The position numbers and the translations under genes were made by a program. Of a DNA stretch of 55,179 nucleotides, positions 18,348 to 26,013 are shown piece by piece. The stretch's first letter is position 1. Every line of letters starts with the position of its first letter. The notes below the pieces were generated by a model. It made no database searches. It saw only the letters and a list, made by a program, of their open reading frames with translations, and was not told where the DNA came from. Origin of the DNA: Dyella ginsengisoli LA-4 (GTDB lineage Bacteria; Pseudomonadota; Gammaproteobacteria; Xanthomonadales; Rhodanobacteraceae). The stretch lies in NCBI RefSeq assembly GCF_000334915.1, contig NZ_AMSF01000082.1, positions 1 through 55,179 of the forward strand, written 5' to 3'.

Positions 18348-18610
18348 ATTCGAATTAGGCGGAAACGCCCCTTGACGCGAACGGGACGGAGCTATCGCGC
18401 TGTCCACGGAGAGCCGACGCGGGAGAACCGGCCCGGCGATGTGCTGCCGATGCCCGGGTCCCGGCGGCCGTCCGCTTCGAGGGCGGCGGCCCGGTCCCGC
18501 CCCCGCTGCCCCGCACGAACCGGCTGCCTTCCTGGCGGCCGGCCCGTGCGGGGCACGGGGCGTTTCCTGGTCGGGACTTGCGTCCCTGGTGTCATGACGT
18601 GACAAGTCAT
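18348..18610 (-). other. GC-rich non-coding stretch between tRNA-like RNAs and slipin gene, with hairpins
   Basis: No credible gene. Just after the second tRNA-like element the minus strand can form a hairpin with a GNRA loop (GGGAC-GCAA-GTCCC, 18573-18586) and then CCCGTGC-CCC-GCACGGG (18543-18559). ATGAC/GTCAT at 18594-18610 can form another. These may belong to the same non-coding transcript as the tRNA-like elements. The rest to 18348 shows no recognisable element. Confidence 0.5.
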
Positions 18611-18685
18611 GCTTGGAGCGGGAGTCGAACCCGCGACACTCGGTATCTGAAACCGATGCTCTACCCGACTGAGCTATCCAGTAGC
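18611..18685 (-). ncRNA. tRNA-like RNA 2 (full D, anticodon and T arms, bulged acceptor)
   Basis: The minus strand folds into a cloverleaf. The D arm is GCTC/GAGC with a GG-containing loop. The anticodon arm is TCGGT-TTCAGAT-ACCGA, whose loop centre would read CAG. A 5-base variable loop and a perfect T arm GCGGG-TTCGACT-CCCGC follow. The acceptor is abnormal: inner pairs TGGA/TCCA, then a 2-base bulge (AC), then GCT/AGC. No CCA is encoded. A CAG anticodon would be Leu, but tRNA-Leu needs a long variable arm, so this is not an ordinary tRNA-Leu. Either a functional tRNA mimic or a decayed tRNA; the intact arms favour the former. Confidence 0.6.
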
Positions 18686-18747
18686 TGACGTTGCCGGAAT
18701 CGAACCGGATGCAGCCTGCGCTGCTGCCCTCCCCTGGACCAACGTCA
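18686..18747 (-). ncRNA. tRNA-like RNA 1 (perfect acceptor and T arm, no D arm)
   Basis: A 62-base element whose ends pair perfectly as an acceptor-like stem (TGACGTTG/CAACGTCA). Inside are a 5-bp stem with 7-base loop (GCAGC-AGCGCAG-GCTGC) in the anticodon-arm place and a T arm CCGG-TTCGATT-CCGG with the conserved T-loop. The D arm is replaced by about 12 unpaired purine-rich bases, and the position before the loop centre is G rather than U, so decoding is unlikely. It abuts tRNA-like RNA 2 directly. No CCA is encoded. Confidence 0.55.
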
Positions 18748-19073
18748 TCGTGGAACACCGTCCGCCGGCCCTCGGCATACGCATCACGGCAGCGCCGCGC
18801 GCACCGGGCGGGCCTTGGGAACCCGCACCGCTGAAGGCTTTTGAGTCGATGCTTCGCATGACCGGCTGTCGCCAACCGGCCATTCGTGCAGGTCGCAAGC
18901 GACCCTGTCCGTGGGAATCCATTTCAAGCACAGCCCGCGCCGAAGCATCGGGACGCAGCGCACCTGCGCCGGTAGCAGCCGTGCCCCTGCCCCGGCTGGA
19001 TACAGCCGGATGCTTCAGGGCGAGATGGATGACCTCAAAACTTTTCGGGGCATGAAGATCCCTTTCGAACGCC
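18748..19073. other. Non-coding stretch without a recognised gene
   Basis: Open frames here have no family resemblance and no ribosome sites. A possible sigma-54-like element on the minus strand at 18927-18942 (CGGCGCG-GGCT-GTGCT, GG and GC 10 bases apart) could drive the tRNA-like RNAs; in such GC-rich DNA the match may be chance. Confidence 0.35.
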
Positions 19074-19111
19074 ACAAACAAAACGCCCCCGGGTGGGAAC
19101 CCGAGGGCGTT
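19074..19111 (-). terminator. Strong intrinsic terminator after the 39-codon ORF
   Basis: On the minus strand AACGCCC...GGGCGTT (7 bp) with an inner CGGGT/ACCCG stem forms a long GC-rich hairpin followed by TTTTGTTTG. It lies about 45 bases past the stop of the small ORF. A second hairpin (9-bp arms GGAGATCGG/CCGATCTCC, 19125-19147) lies between the ORF and this terminator. Confidence 0.8.
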
Positions 19112-19157
19112 CGCTTGAGCCTCGGGAGATCGGGGTGACCGATCTCCGCAGGCGGGA

Positions 19158-19277
19158 TCAGTCGAGGTGGGGCAGACGCCCTTCGAACCAGCGGCGCAGC
19201 GGCAGCGCGCACACGCCCGCATCGCGCTTCAGGAGCGATGTGCTTGGCATATGGGCGATGAGGCAATACGCGTTCAT
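19158..19277 (-). CDS. Possible 39-aa small protein with its own promoter and terminator
   Basis: Not recognised. The predicted product begins MNAYCLIAHMPSTSLLKRD and ends RRWFEGRLPHLD; it is basic with a slightly hydrophobic start. About 81% of its codons end in G or C, like real genes of this genome, although the surrounding DNA is AT-richer. A good promoter (19331-19359) lies 50 bases upstream and a strong terminator downstream, making a complete small transcription unit. The ribosome site (GAG about 8 bases before the ATG) is weak, so the unit could instead be a small RNA. Confidence 0.42.
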   Translation of the reverse strand: MNAYCLIAHMPSTSLLKRDAGVCALPLRRWFEGRLPHLD

Positions 19278-19330
19278 GGCTCGACTCGAAGAAAAGGGAA
19301 TTACCGCCCACAAGGGGTCGGAGGCCGCGA

Positions 19331-19359
19331 AGATTACGCGCGGCATTTCGTCATTGCAA
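19331..19359 (-). promoter_or_regulatory. Sigma-70 promoter of the 39-codon unit
   Basis: Minus strand TTGCAA, 17 bases, TAATCT. It lies in an AT-rich pocket; transcription would start near 19324. An inverted repeat with CGATTAAT/ATTAATCG arms (19370-19398) lies just upstream of the -35 box and could be an operator. Confidence 0.6.
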
Positions 19360-19414
19360 GCACTTTTTTCGATTAATTTTCGGGACGCCGATTAATCGAC
19401 CGAAAAAGCGGGCA

Positions 19415-20017
19415 TTACAGCCAGCCTTTCTGCCGTGCCAGACGATACGCCTCGATGCGATTGCCGACACCGAGCTTGCCGATCGCCTCGGACAGGTAAT
19501 TGCGCACGGTGCCGTGCGACAGGTGCAGCTGGGTGGCGATGTCGCTGGCACTCTGGCCTTCGCCGGCCAGGCGCAGCACCTGGCGCTCGCGATCGTTGAG
19601 CGGATCGGCCTCCGACCAGGCGTCCAGCGCCAGTTGCGGATCGATCGAGCGCCCGCCGCGATGGACCATGCGCAGCGCCTCGGCCAGGTTCTCCGCCGGC
19701 GCGTCCTTCAGCAGGTAGCCGGACACGCCCGCCTCCAGCGCGCGACGCAGGAAGCCGGGGCGGGCGAAGGTGGTGACGATGATCACCTTGATCGGCAGCT
19801 CGTGACGCTGGATGCGCTGGGCCAGCTCCAGCCCGGTGAGCCCGGGCATCTCGATGTCGGTGACCAGCACGTCCGGCTTCAGCCGCTGGAGCTCGCGCCA
19901 GGCCGCCTCGCCGTCCGGCGCGCTGCCCAGCACCTCGATGTCGCTTTCCAGGTTGAGCAGCGCCGAGAGCGCGCCGCGCACCATCGCCTGGTCCTCGGCC
20001 AGCATCACGCGGATCAT
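19415..20017 (-). CDS. LuxR/NarL-family response regulator (DesR-like)
   Basis: 200-aa DNA-binding response regulator. The receiver domain starts MIRVMLAEDQAMVRGALSALL with the phospho-acceptor Asp in VLVTDIEMPG, the Thr in IVTTF and the Lys in LLKDAP. The C-terminal LuxR helix-turn-helix is LNDRERQVLRLAGEGQSASDIATQLHLSHGTVRNYLSEAIGKL. The start overlaps the stop of the upstream kinase gene by 4 bases. The likely target is the ABC exporter operon itself, as in the Bacillus yvfRSTU and desKR-type systems; this is inference. Confidence 0.94.
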   Translation of the reverse strand: MIRVMLAEDQAMVRGALSALLNLESDIEVLGSAPDGEAAWRELQRLKPDVLVTDIEMPGLTGLELAQRIQRHELPIKVIIVTTFARPGFLRRALEAGVSGYLLKDAPAENLAEALRMVHRGGRSIDPQLALDAWSEADPLNDRERQVLRLAGEGQSASDIATQLHLSHGTVRNYLSEAIGKLGVGNRIEAYRLARQKGWL

Positions 20018-21243
20018 GCGGCGCTCCCGGCCGCGTGACGGCGCGTGCCAGCATCGGCTGGCGGTTGTGCGGAGATCGCCATCGGTACGGCAACGGTGAT
20101 CGTGGTGCCTTTGCGCAGCGGGGAATCGATGACCAGGCTCCCGCCCAGGGCACGCATCCGCTCGCGCATGCCACTGATGCCGTTGCCATGCGCGGCCAGC
20201 CCGCCGCAACCGTTGTCGCTGATCCGCATCCTGAATTCGCCTTCCTCGCTGGAGATCTCGATGCGCGCCTCGGTGGCGCGCGCGTGTCGGTGGATGTTGG
20301 TGACTGCCTCGCGCAGCACCAGCGCGAGCGGCGCCTCGACCTCGCGTGGCAGCGCCAGCGATTCGGGCGTACCGCCGCCGAGCAGGATGCCGGACGCCTC
20401 AAGCATCAGGCGCGCGGAAATCAGTTCGGCGGCCAGGTCGCCACGACGCATGCCGGTGACCGCGGCGCGCACCTCGCCCAGCGCATGGCGGGCCACGCGC
20501 TCGACCTCTTCCATCTCGCGCTGCGCCGCGTTCGCATCACGCAGGGCCAGCTTGCGCGCCAGCTCCGACTTGATCGCCACCAGCGACAGCGTATGGCCGA
20601 GCAGGTCGTGCAGATCACGGCCGATGCGCTCGCGCTCGGCCAGCGTGGCCAGCCGGCGCACCTCCTCCTGCGACAGCCGCAGCTCGGCGTCGCGGCGCAC
20701 GCCACGCATGTAGATGAAGTTGCTGAAGCCGCCGAACAGCGAGGTCATGGGCACCACCAGCAGCAGGCTCTTGTGGCCGTCGATCAGCAGCACCTCGGGC
20801 ACGGCAAGCAGCGACGCCACCGCCACCGCGAGCAGCCACAACCGCCAGGAAGGATGAAACGCCAGGTTGATGCTGGCGATCATCAGATAGATGAAGGCGG
20901 CGCTGTTGAGCGGCCACAGCAAGAGGCCGATCGCCACCAGCCCGGCGGCGTTCACCACCATCTGCCGTACCGGCATGATGTACATGCGGATGTAGAAGAA
21001 CAGGTAGAACACCAGCGAGAGCAGGGTCGGACCCATCCAGTGCCAGCTGAAGCCTTTCTCCAGGGGGAGCATGATCACCGCGATGAACGAAAACAGCTGC
21101 AACCCGGCCTGCCAGCGCAGGTAGGTGGGTGAGCGCAGCTGGCCGAGCAGCGACTCGGGATCGGGCCGGAACAGGCGGTGGAAGGCCCCGGCGAAAGGCC
21201 TTTGCCGGACGCACGGCGCCACGGAATGCATCGGCGTGCTCAT
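20014..21243 (-). CDS. DesK-family sensor histidine kinase (first of two)
   Basis: 409-aa membrane kinase. Five or so hydrophobic segments occupy about residues 45-190 with no periplasmic domain, suggesting a membrane-borne signal. The HisKA_3 phospho-site is ERERIGRDLHDLLGHTLSLVAIK, and the ATPase domain shows EAVTNIHRHARATEARI, SDNGCGG and GNGISGMRERMRALGG. It overlaps the regulator gene and the second kinase gene by 4 bases each. It is clearly paralogous to the next kinase, mostly in the catalytic half. Confidence 0.93.
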   Translation of the reverse strand: MSTPMHSVAPCVRQRPFAGAFHRLFRPDPESLLGQLRSPTYLRWQAGLQLFSFIAVIMLPLEKGFSWHWMGPTLLSLVFYLFFYIRMYIMPVRQMVVNAAGLVAIGLLLWPLNSAAFIYLMIASINLAFHPSWRLWLLAVAVASLLAVPEVLLIDGHKSLLLVVPMTSLFGGFSNFIYMRGVRRDAELRLSQEEVRRLATLAERERIGRDLHDLLGHTLSLVAIKSELARKLALRDANAAQREMEEVERVARHALGEVRAAVTGMRRGDLAAELISARLMLEASGILLGGGTPESLALPREVEAPLALVLREAVTNIHRHARATEARIEISSEEGEFRMRISDNGCGGLAAHGNGISGMRERMRALGGSLVIDSPLRKGTTITVAVPMAISAQPPADAGTRRHAAGSAA

Positions 21244-22457
21244 GCGGCACTCCTGCCCGCGGCGGGGAGAGACACGACGGCCGCGGCCTCTGCCTCGCCC
21301 TGTTCCGGCGCAACGATCGGCTCGACCGCCGGCGCGCGCACCCGGATGGTGAGATGGGTGCCGCGCCCGCGCGGCGAATCGATCGCCAGTTGCCCGCCCA
21401 GCGAACGCACCCGCTCACGCATGCCGCGCAGACCGTTGCCGTCCTCGGCGATGCCGCCGCGGCCGTTGTCGCAGATCTCCATCACCACGTCGCCGTGGTC
21501 GCAGCGCAGACGGATCCGCGCCTCGCTGGCGCGGGCATGCCGCACGATGTTGGTCGAAGCCTCGCGGATCACCAGCGCCAGGTGGCGTTCCACGTCTTCG
21601 GGCAATGCCGACACGCCCAGCTCGTAATCCAGGTGCACCCGCGACGAGGCCAGCAACAGGCGCGCCGAGGCCAGCTCCGCGGCAAGGTCGGTGGCGCGGA
21701 TGCCGGTCACCGCCGCACGCACCTCGGCCAGCGCGTGCCGGGCCACCGCCTCGGCCTCGCTCATCTCGCGCCGCGCCGCCTCGCTGTCGCGGTCGAACAA
21801 CTTGCGCGACAGCTCCAGCTTCAGCGTGATCAGCGACAGCGTGTGACCGAGCAGATCGTGCAGGTCGCGACCGATCCGCTCGCGCTCGGCAGTGGCGGCA
21901 AGCCGGCGCACCTCTTCGTGCGACAGGCGCAGCTCGGCATCCTTCTCGCTGCTGGTCGTCTCGGCGTTGATGATCAGGCCGATGATGTAGGTGACGATCG
22001 GCATCGTGAACGTGGCCTGCCATGGGTAGTGCAGCAGCCAGGCCTCGGCAAGCAAGGCCACGTTGAGCCCGGCGAGGGCCAGCATGTAGGTGCGGAACGA
22101 CATCCGGCAGACGCGCAGCATCACGCAGCCGAACACGAAGTAGGTCAGGCCGCTGGGATACCAGGGCAGCAGCACCATGCACAGCACCAGCATCCCCGCC
22201 GCGTAGATGGGCGAAGCGCGGCGCGAGGCGATGCAGCACATGCCGTACAGCGCCAGGAACACCGGGTAGGACAGCAGCGTGAGCAATACCCAGCGCAGGT
22301 TCCACGCGTCGCGGTCGAACACCGGGGTGATGAAGATCCAGGCCGACCACAGCAGGTGCACCGCATCGGTCCACGGCGACTTGCCGCGAGACACGCTTTC
22401 GGCCACCAGCGAGTCCGGCGCCGGCTTCATCCAGGCAGGCAGGTTTGCAAGGCGCAT
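21240..22457 (-). CDS. DesK-family sensor histidine kinase (second of two)
   Basis: 405-aa kinase with a membrane region of about five or six helices (residues 30-165), then a short coiled linker (SEKDAELRLSHEEVRRLAATAERERIGRDLHDLLGHTLSL) holding the phospho-His and an HATPase domain (REASTNIVRHARASEARI, CDNGRGG, GNGLRGMRERVRSLGG). The ATG at 22457 has the best ribosome site (AGGGGA); an in-frame ATG at 22499 overlaps the permease stop as ATGA and would add 14 residues. The sensor half differs from that of its neighbour, so the two may respond to different signals while sharing one regulator. Confidence 0.92.
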   Translation of the reverse strand: MRLANLPAWMKPAPDSLVAESVSRGKSPWTDAVHLLWSAWIFITPVFDRDAWNLRWVLLTLLSYPVFLALYGMCCIASRRASPIYAAGMLVLCMVLLPWYPSGLTYFVFGCVMLRVCRMSFRTYMLALAGLNVALLAEAWLLHYPWQATFTMPIVTYIIGLIINAETTSSEKDAELRLSHEEVRRLAATAERERIGRDLHDLLGHTLSLITLKLELSRKLFDRDSEAARREMSEAEAVARHALAEVRAAVTGIRATDLAAELASARLLLASSRVHLDYELGVSALPEDVERHLALVIREASTNIVRHARASEARIRLRCDHGDVVMEICDNGRGGIAEDGNGLRGMRERVRSLGGQLAIDSPRGRGTHLTIRVRAPAVEPIVAPEQGEAEAAAVVSLPAAGRSAA

Positions 22458-22498
22458 GATCGGTCCCCTGCCGGTCGGGCGCACGGAGGCGGAAGCCA

Positions 22499-23260
22499 TC
22501 AGCCTACCCGGCGCAGGCGGCGGGCCGCCAGCACGAGGAAAGCCGCCGCGAACGCAGCCAGCGCCAGCACGTGCGGCCACAGCGCGCCCTGGCCCATGCC
22601 GACCGCCGCCAGGGTGAGCTGGTTCAGGTGGTAGCTCGGCCACACCGGCGCCATCGCCTGCAGCGGCTTGGGCAGCATGCTCAACGGCAGCCACAGGCCG
22701 GACAGGAAGGCCATCGGAAGGTAGACCAGGTTGAGCAGGCCGGGCGCGCCCTGCCCCTTGATCAGGGTGCCGACGAACATGCCCAGCGCGCAGAACGGCA
22801 GCACGCCGAAGGCACCGGCCAGCAGCATCGCCAGCACCCGCGCCGGCGACAGGGTGACCCCGCCGAGGGTCAGGCCGAGGGTTAGCAGCAGCGCCGCCAC
22901 CAGTGTGGCCATGCCCATCGCCATCACCATCTTGCCGAGCAGGTAGGCCCCGGGCGGCATCGGCAGCGCGCGCTTGAGGGTGAGCAGGCCGCCCTCGCGT
23001 TCGATCGCCAGCGACGCACCGAAGCCGAACAGGCCCGGGCCGATCACGCCGAAGGTGGTGTAGCTGGCCAGCAGATAGCGCGAGGCATCGCTGCCGGAAT
23101 GGTTCAGCAGCACGCCGAACATCAGGTAGAACACGGTGGAGAACAGCGTCACCGGCAGGATGAAAGAGGGCGCGCGCAGGTAACGCAGGCACTCGCTGCG
23201 GATCTCTTGCAGGTAGGCGCCGGCGACTCGGCGCGGCGACATCGTGATTGTGGCGTCCAT
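22499..23260 (-). CDS. ABC-2 type transporter permease
   Basis: 253-aa integral membrane protein with six predicted helices and the ABC-2 layout; the LAIEREGGLLTLKRALPMPPGAYLLGKM stretch after helix 2 is typical of the family. It is probably an exporter of a lipid, peptide or drug; the substrate cannot be read from sequence. The ATG overlaps the ATPase stop by 4 bases, and an upstream extension inside the ATPase gene is rejected. Confidence 0.92.
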   Translation of the reverse strand: MDATITMSPRRVAGAYLQEIRSECLRYLRAPSFILPVTLFSTVFYLMFGVLLNHSGSDASRYLLASYTTFGVIGPGLFGFGASLAIEREGGLLTLKRALPMPPGAYLLGKMVMAMGMATLVAALLLTLGLTLGGVTLSPARVLAMLLAGAFGVLPFCALGMFVGTLIKGQGAPGLLNLVYLPMAFLSGLWLPLSMLPKPLQAMAPVWPSYHLNQLTLAAVGMGQGALWPHVLALAAFAAAFLVLAARRLRRVG

Positions 23261-24165
23261 CAGGCGGCCTCCCGGTCCTGGCGGCTGAGTTCGACGAAGG
23301 CTTCGGCCAGGCCGGCACGACGCACTTCCAGTTCCGACAGAGCGGTGTCGGCGTCGAGCAGGCGACGCAGCACCGACTCGGCGGCGGCGGTGGTGACCAC
23401 CAGCCGCCCCTCCTCGCGCTGGGCGGCGGCAACGTGGGTCCAGCCCGCCACCGCCTCGGCGTCGAGGTCGCTCAGGCAGCGGATGCGGGTCATGCCGACG
23501 CGACCGCGCAGGTCGTCCACGCTGCCTTCGGTGAGCACCCGCCCCTGCCCCATCACCACCACCCGCTGGGCCAGCGCTTCGGCCTCCTCCAGGTAATGCG
23601 TGGTCAGCACCACGGCGCAGCCCTCGCCGACCAGCGTGCGGATCGCCGCCCACAGCTTCTGTCGGGCCTCGATGTCCATGCCCACGGTCGGTTCATCCAA
23701 GAACAGCAGGTCCGGCCGCCCGCACAGCGCCAGCGCGAACTGCACCCGCCGCTGCTGGCCGCCGGAAAGCTTGCCGTAGGGCCGGGTCAGCAGGTCGTCG
23801 ACGCCGGCCAGCCCGGCGCTCTCGGCCAGCGGCCGCGGCGCCGGGTAATAGCTGGCCGTCAAGCGCAGCAGCTCACCCACGCGCAGTGTCGCCGGCAGCG
23901 CCGCCGATTGCAGCATCACGCCGATGCGGCGACGGGAGGCGACATCCTGCGGATCCCGACCGAACAGCCGTGCCTGGCCGGACTGCGGCCGCACCAGGCC
24001 GAGCAACACGCCGATCGAGGTGCTCTTGCCGGCCCCGTTGGGGCCGAGCAGGGCCAGCAGCTCGCCGGGGCGCACGGCCAGGTCGAGCGCGTCCAGGGCG
24101 GTGAGCGCGCCGTAGCGCTGGGTGACGCCGACGAGCTCGGCAACGGGGGGCATCGAGGGGTTCAT
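23260..24165 (-). CDS. ABC transporter ATP-binding protein (ABC-2/DrrA type)
   Basis: 301-aa ATPase with Walker A GPNGAGKSTS, signature LSGGQQRRVQFALALCG, Walker B LLFLDEPTVGMD and switch His in LTTHYLEEAEAL. The C-terminal extension of about 80 residues is of the DrrA/NatA type. It is the first gene of a coupled five-gene operon: ATPase, permease, kinase, kinase, regulator. Confidence 0.95.
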   Translation of the reverse strand: MNPSMPPVAELVGVTQRYGALTALDALDLAVRPGELLALLGPNGAGKSTSIGVLLGLVRPQSGQARLFGRDPQDVASRRRIGVMLQSAALPATLRVGELLRLTASYYPAPRPLAESAGLAGVDDLLTRPYGKLSGGQQRRVQFALALCGRPDLLFLDEPTVGMDIEARQKLWAAIRTLVGEGCAVVLTTHYLEEAEALAQRVVVMGQGRVLTEGSVDDLRGRVGMTRIRCLSDLDAEAVAGWTHVAAAQREEGRLVVTTAAAESVLRRLLDADTALSELEVRRAGLAEAFVELSRQDREAA

Positions 24166-24458
24166 GCAGGCCTCCTTGGGATGGTCACAAAACTAGCCAT
24201 GGCAGGCACTTGCGGCCACTCGCGGACATCAGCCGACGCACCTGACAGGCGTCATGCGGGGTACCGGGAAAAGGCCCCTCGCGCTATGCTCGGGGGATGC
24301 CTGAAGCCCGTCAGCCCTTATGCGGCGGTGCGTCAGACGGCCCGAAAGGCCTGCGGGAAGCGCGCCGCGCGCGGTGCGGCGTTCCCGCCCATATCACGAA
24401 TCCACCGGCCTGCTTTGCGTTGGGAGCGAGGCGCCGTTGGAGGTTGAGGAGGAGCGTT

Positions 24459-25958
24459 ATGCACGTCATTGAACAGCTGCGCGAACTGCGCGATTTCGGC
24501 GGCAAGCCGCGGACCACCGGTCTGGACGATGCCACCATCGAGCGCATGGCCGCGCAGGATCCGATGCTCGGGCAGGCGGTATCCGAGGCGGTGTCGCGCC
24601 ATCGCGAACTGCGCGCGGACCTGGCCGATTTCCTGAAGCTCGACGAGGCCGAGCAGTTGGCCCGCGCCCAGGCCGGCTACGTCAATTTCTATCCCGACGA
24701 CGCGATCAACCCGTACCTGCCGGCCGCCGCGCGCGGCCCGTGGGTCGTCACCCTGAAGGGTGCCGTGATCCACGACAACGGCGGCTACGGCATGCTCGGC
24801 TTCGGTCACAACCCGCCGGCGGTGCTGGAGGCGATGAGCCGGCCGCAGGTGATGGCCAATGTGATGACCCCGAGCGTGGCGCAGATGCGCGCCTCCGAGG
24901 CGCTGCGCCGCGAGATCGGCCGCACCCGCGGCGGCTGCCCGTACGACCGCTTCCTGTGCCTGAACTCCGGCTCCGAGGCGGTCAGCCTGGCCGGCCGCTT
25001 CGCCGACGTGAACACCAAGCTGATGACCGACGAGGGCGGCGCCCACGCCGGCCGCAAGGTCAAGCGCATCGCGGTGCGCGGCGCGTTCCACGGCCGCACC
25101 GAGCTGCCGGCGCTGTACTCGGACTCCACCCGCAAGACCTACCTGCAGCACCTGGGCAGCTTCAAGCATCACAACGACCAGCTGATCATCGTCGAGCCGT
25201 ACAACGTCGAGCAGCTGGAGCAGGCGTTCGCCGAGGCCGACAAGCAGGGCTGGCACATCGAGGCGATGTTCCTCGAGCCGGTGATGGGCGAAGGCGACCC
25301 CGGCCGCGCGGTGACGCCGGAGTTCTACGAAGCGGCCCGCCGCCTGACCCGGGCGCACGGCACGCTGCTGCTGGTCGACTCGATCCAGGCCGGCCTGCGC
25401 GCCCACGGCGTGCTGTCGATCGTCGACTACCCGGGCTTCCAGCAGTTCGAGGCGCCGGACATGGAGACCTACTCCAAGGCGCTGAACGCCGGTCAGTACC
25501 CGATGTCGGTGCTGGCGGTGAACGAGCGCACCGCCAAGCTGTACCGCAAGGGCATCTACGGCAACACCATGACCGCCAACCCGCGCGCGCTGGACGTGGC
25601 CTGCGCCACGCTGGGCATGCTGGACGACGCCGTGCGCACCAACATCCGCGAGCGCGGCCAGGAGTTCGTGGCCAAGCTCAACGCGCTGAAGGACGAGCTG
25701 GGCGGGCTGATCACCAAGGTGCAGGGCACCGGCCTGCTGTTCTCCTGCGAGCTGGCGCCGCAGTTCAAGTGCTACGGCGAGAACTCCACCGAGGAGTACA
25801 TGCGCGAGCAAGGCATGGGCGTGATCCACGGCGGCACCAACTCGCTGCGCTTCACCCCGCACTTCCAGGTGACCAGTGCCGAGGTGGACCTGGTGGTGGC
25901 GAGCGTGAAGCAGGCGCTGCTGCACGGGCCGAAGCGCGCGCAGGCCGAGGCGGCGTAA
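24459..25958 (+). CDS. Class-III PLP-dependent aminotransferase (divergent)
   Basis: 499-aa enzyme of the class-III fold (ornithine/GABA aminotransferase superfamily). Recognisable parts are FLCLNSGSEAVSLAGRFAD (cofactor phosphate binding), RGAFHGRTELPALYSDSTRKTY, EPVMGEGDPGRAVTPEFYEAARRLTRAHGTLLLVDSIQAGLRAHG and the probable PLP-lysine stretch ETYSKALNAGQYPMS. The usual DEVQTG is replaced by DSIQAG, so the substrate cannot be assigned. The start is set by GAGGAGGAGCGTT before the ATG; upstream in-frame sequence is not gene-like. It is divergent from the ABC operon and ends in a strong terminator. Confidence 0.92.
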   Translation: MHVIEQLRELRDFGGKPRTTGLDDATIERMAAQDPMLGQAVSEAVSRHRELRADLADFLKLDEAEQLARAQAGYVNFYPDDAINPYLPAAARGPWVVTLKGAVIHDNGGYGMLGFGHNPPAVLEAMSRPQVMANVMTPSVAQMRASEALRREIGRTRGGCPYDRFLCLNSGSEAVSLAGRFADVNTKLMTDEGGAHAGRKVKRIAVRGAFHGRTELPALYSDSTRKTYLQHLGSFKHHNDQLIIVEPYNVEQLEQAFAEADKQGWHIEAMFLEPVMGEGDPGRAVTPEFYEAARRLTRAHGTLLLVDSIQAGLRAHGVLSIVDYPGFQQFEAPDMETYSKALNAGQYPMSVLAVNERTAKLYRKGIYGNTMTANPRALDVACATLGMLDDAVRTNIRERGQEFVAKLNALKDELGGLITKVQGTGLLFSCELAPQFKCYGENSTEEYMREQGMGVIHGGTNSLRFTPHFQVTSAEVDLVVASVKQALLHGPKRAQAEAA

Positions 25959-25984
25959 CGCCCCTCTCCTGCCGTCGCGACGAA

Positions 25985-26013
25985 GGGCGCGCCCGGCCGG
26001 GCGCGCCCTTTTT
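25985..26013 (+). terminator. Intrinsic terminator of the aminotransferase gene
   Basis: Self-complementary GC run (GGGCGCGCCC/GGGCGCGCCC around GGCC) followed by five T residues, about 27 bases past the stop codon. It abuts the stop of the convergent MFS gene. Confidence 0.85.

Noticed and set aside
15192-18602. 1136-codon open frame on the plus strand
   Set aside because: It lies opposite rtcB and slipin; its translation is low-complexity Arg/His/Ala typical of the antisense of GC-rich genes, and it includes translated repeat DNA.
18611-18685. Ordinary tRNA-Leu(CAG)
   Set aside because: The variable loop is 5 bases (tRNA-Leu needs a long arm), the acceptor has a 2-base bulge and no CCA is encoded, so it is kept as a tRNA-like RNA.
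18674-19222. 183-codon minus-strand frame over the region upstream of the tRNA-like RNAs
   Set aside because: It runs across the terminator and the tRNA-like elements, has no ribosome site and no recognisable sequence.
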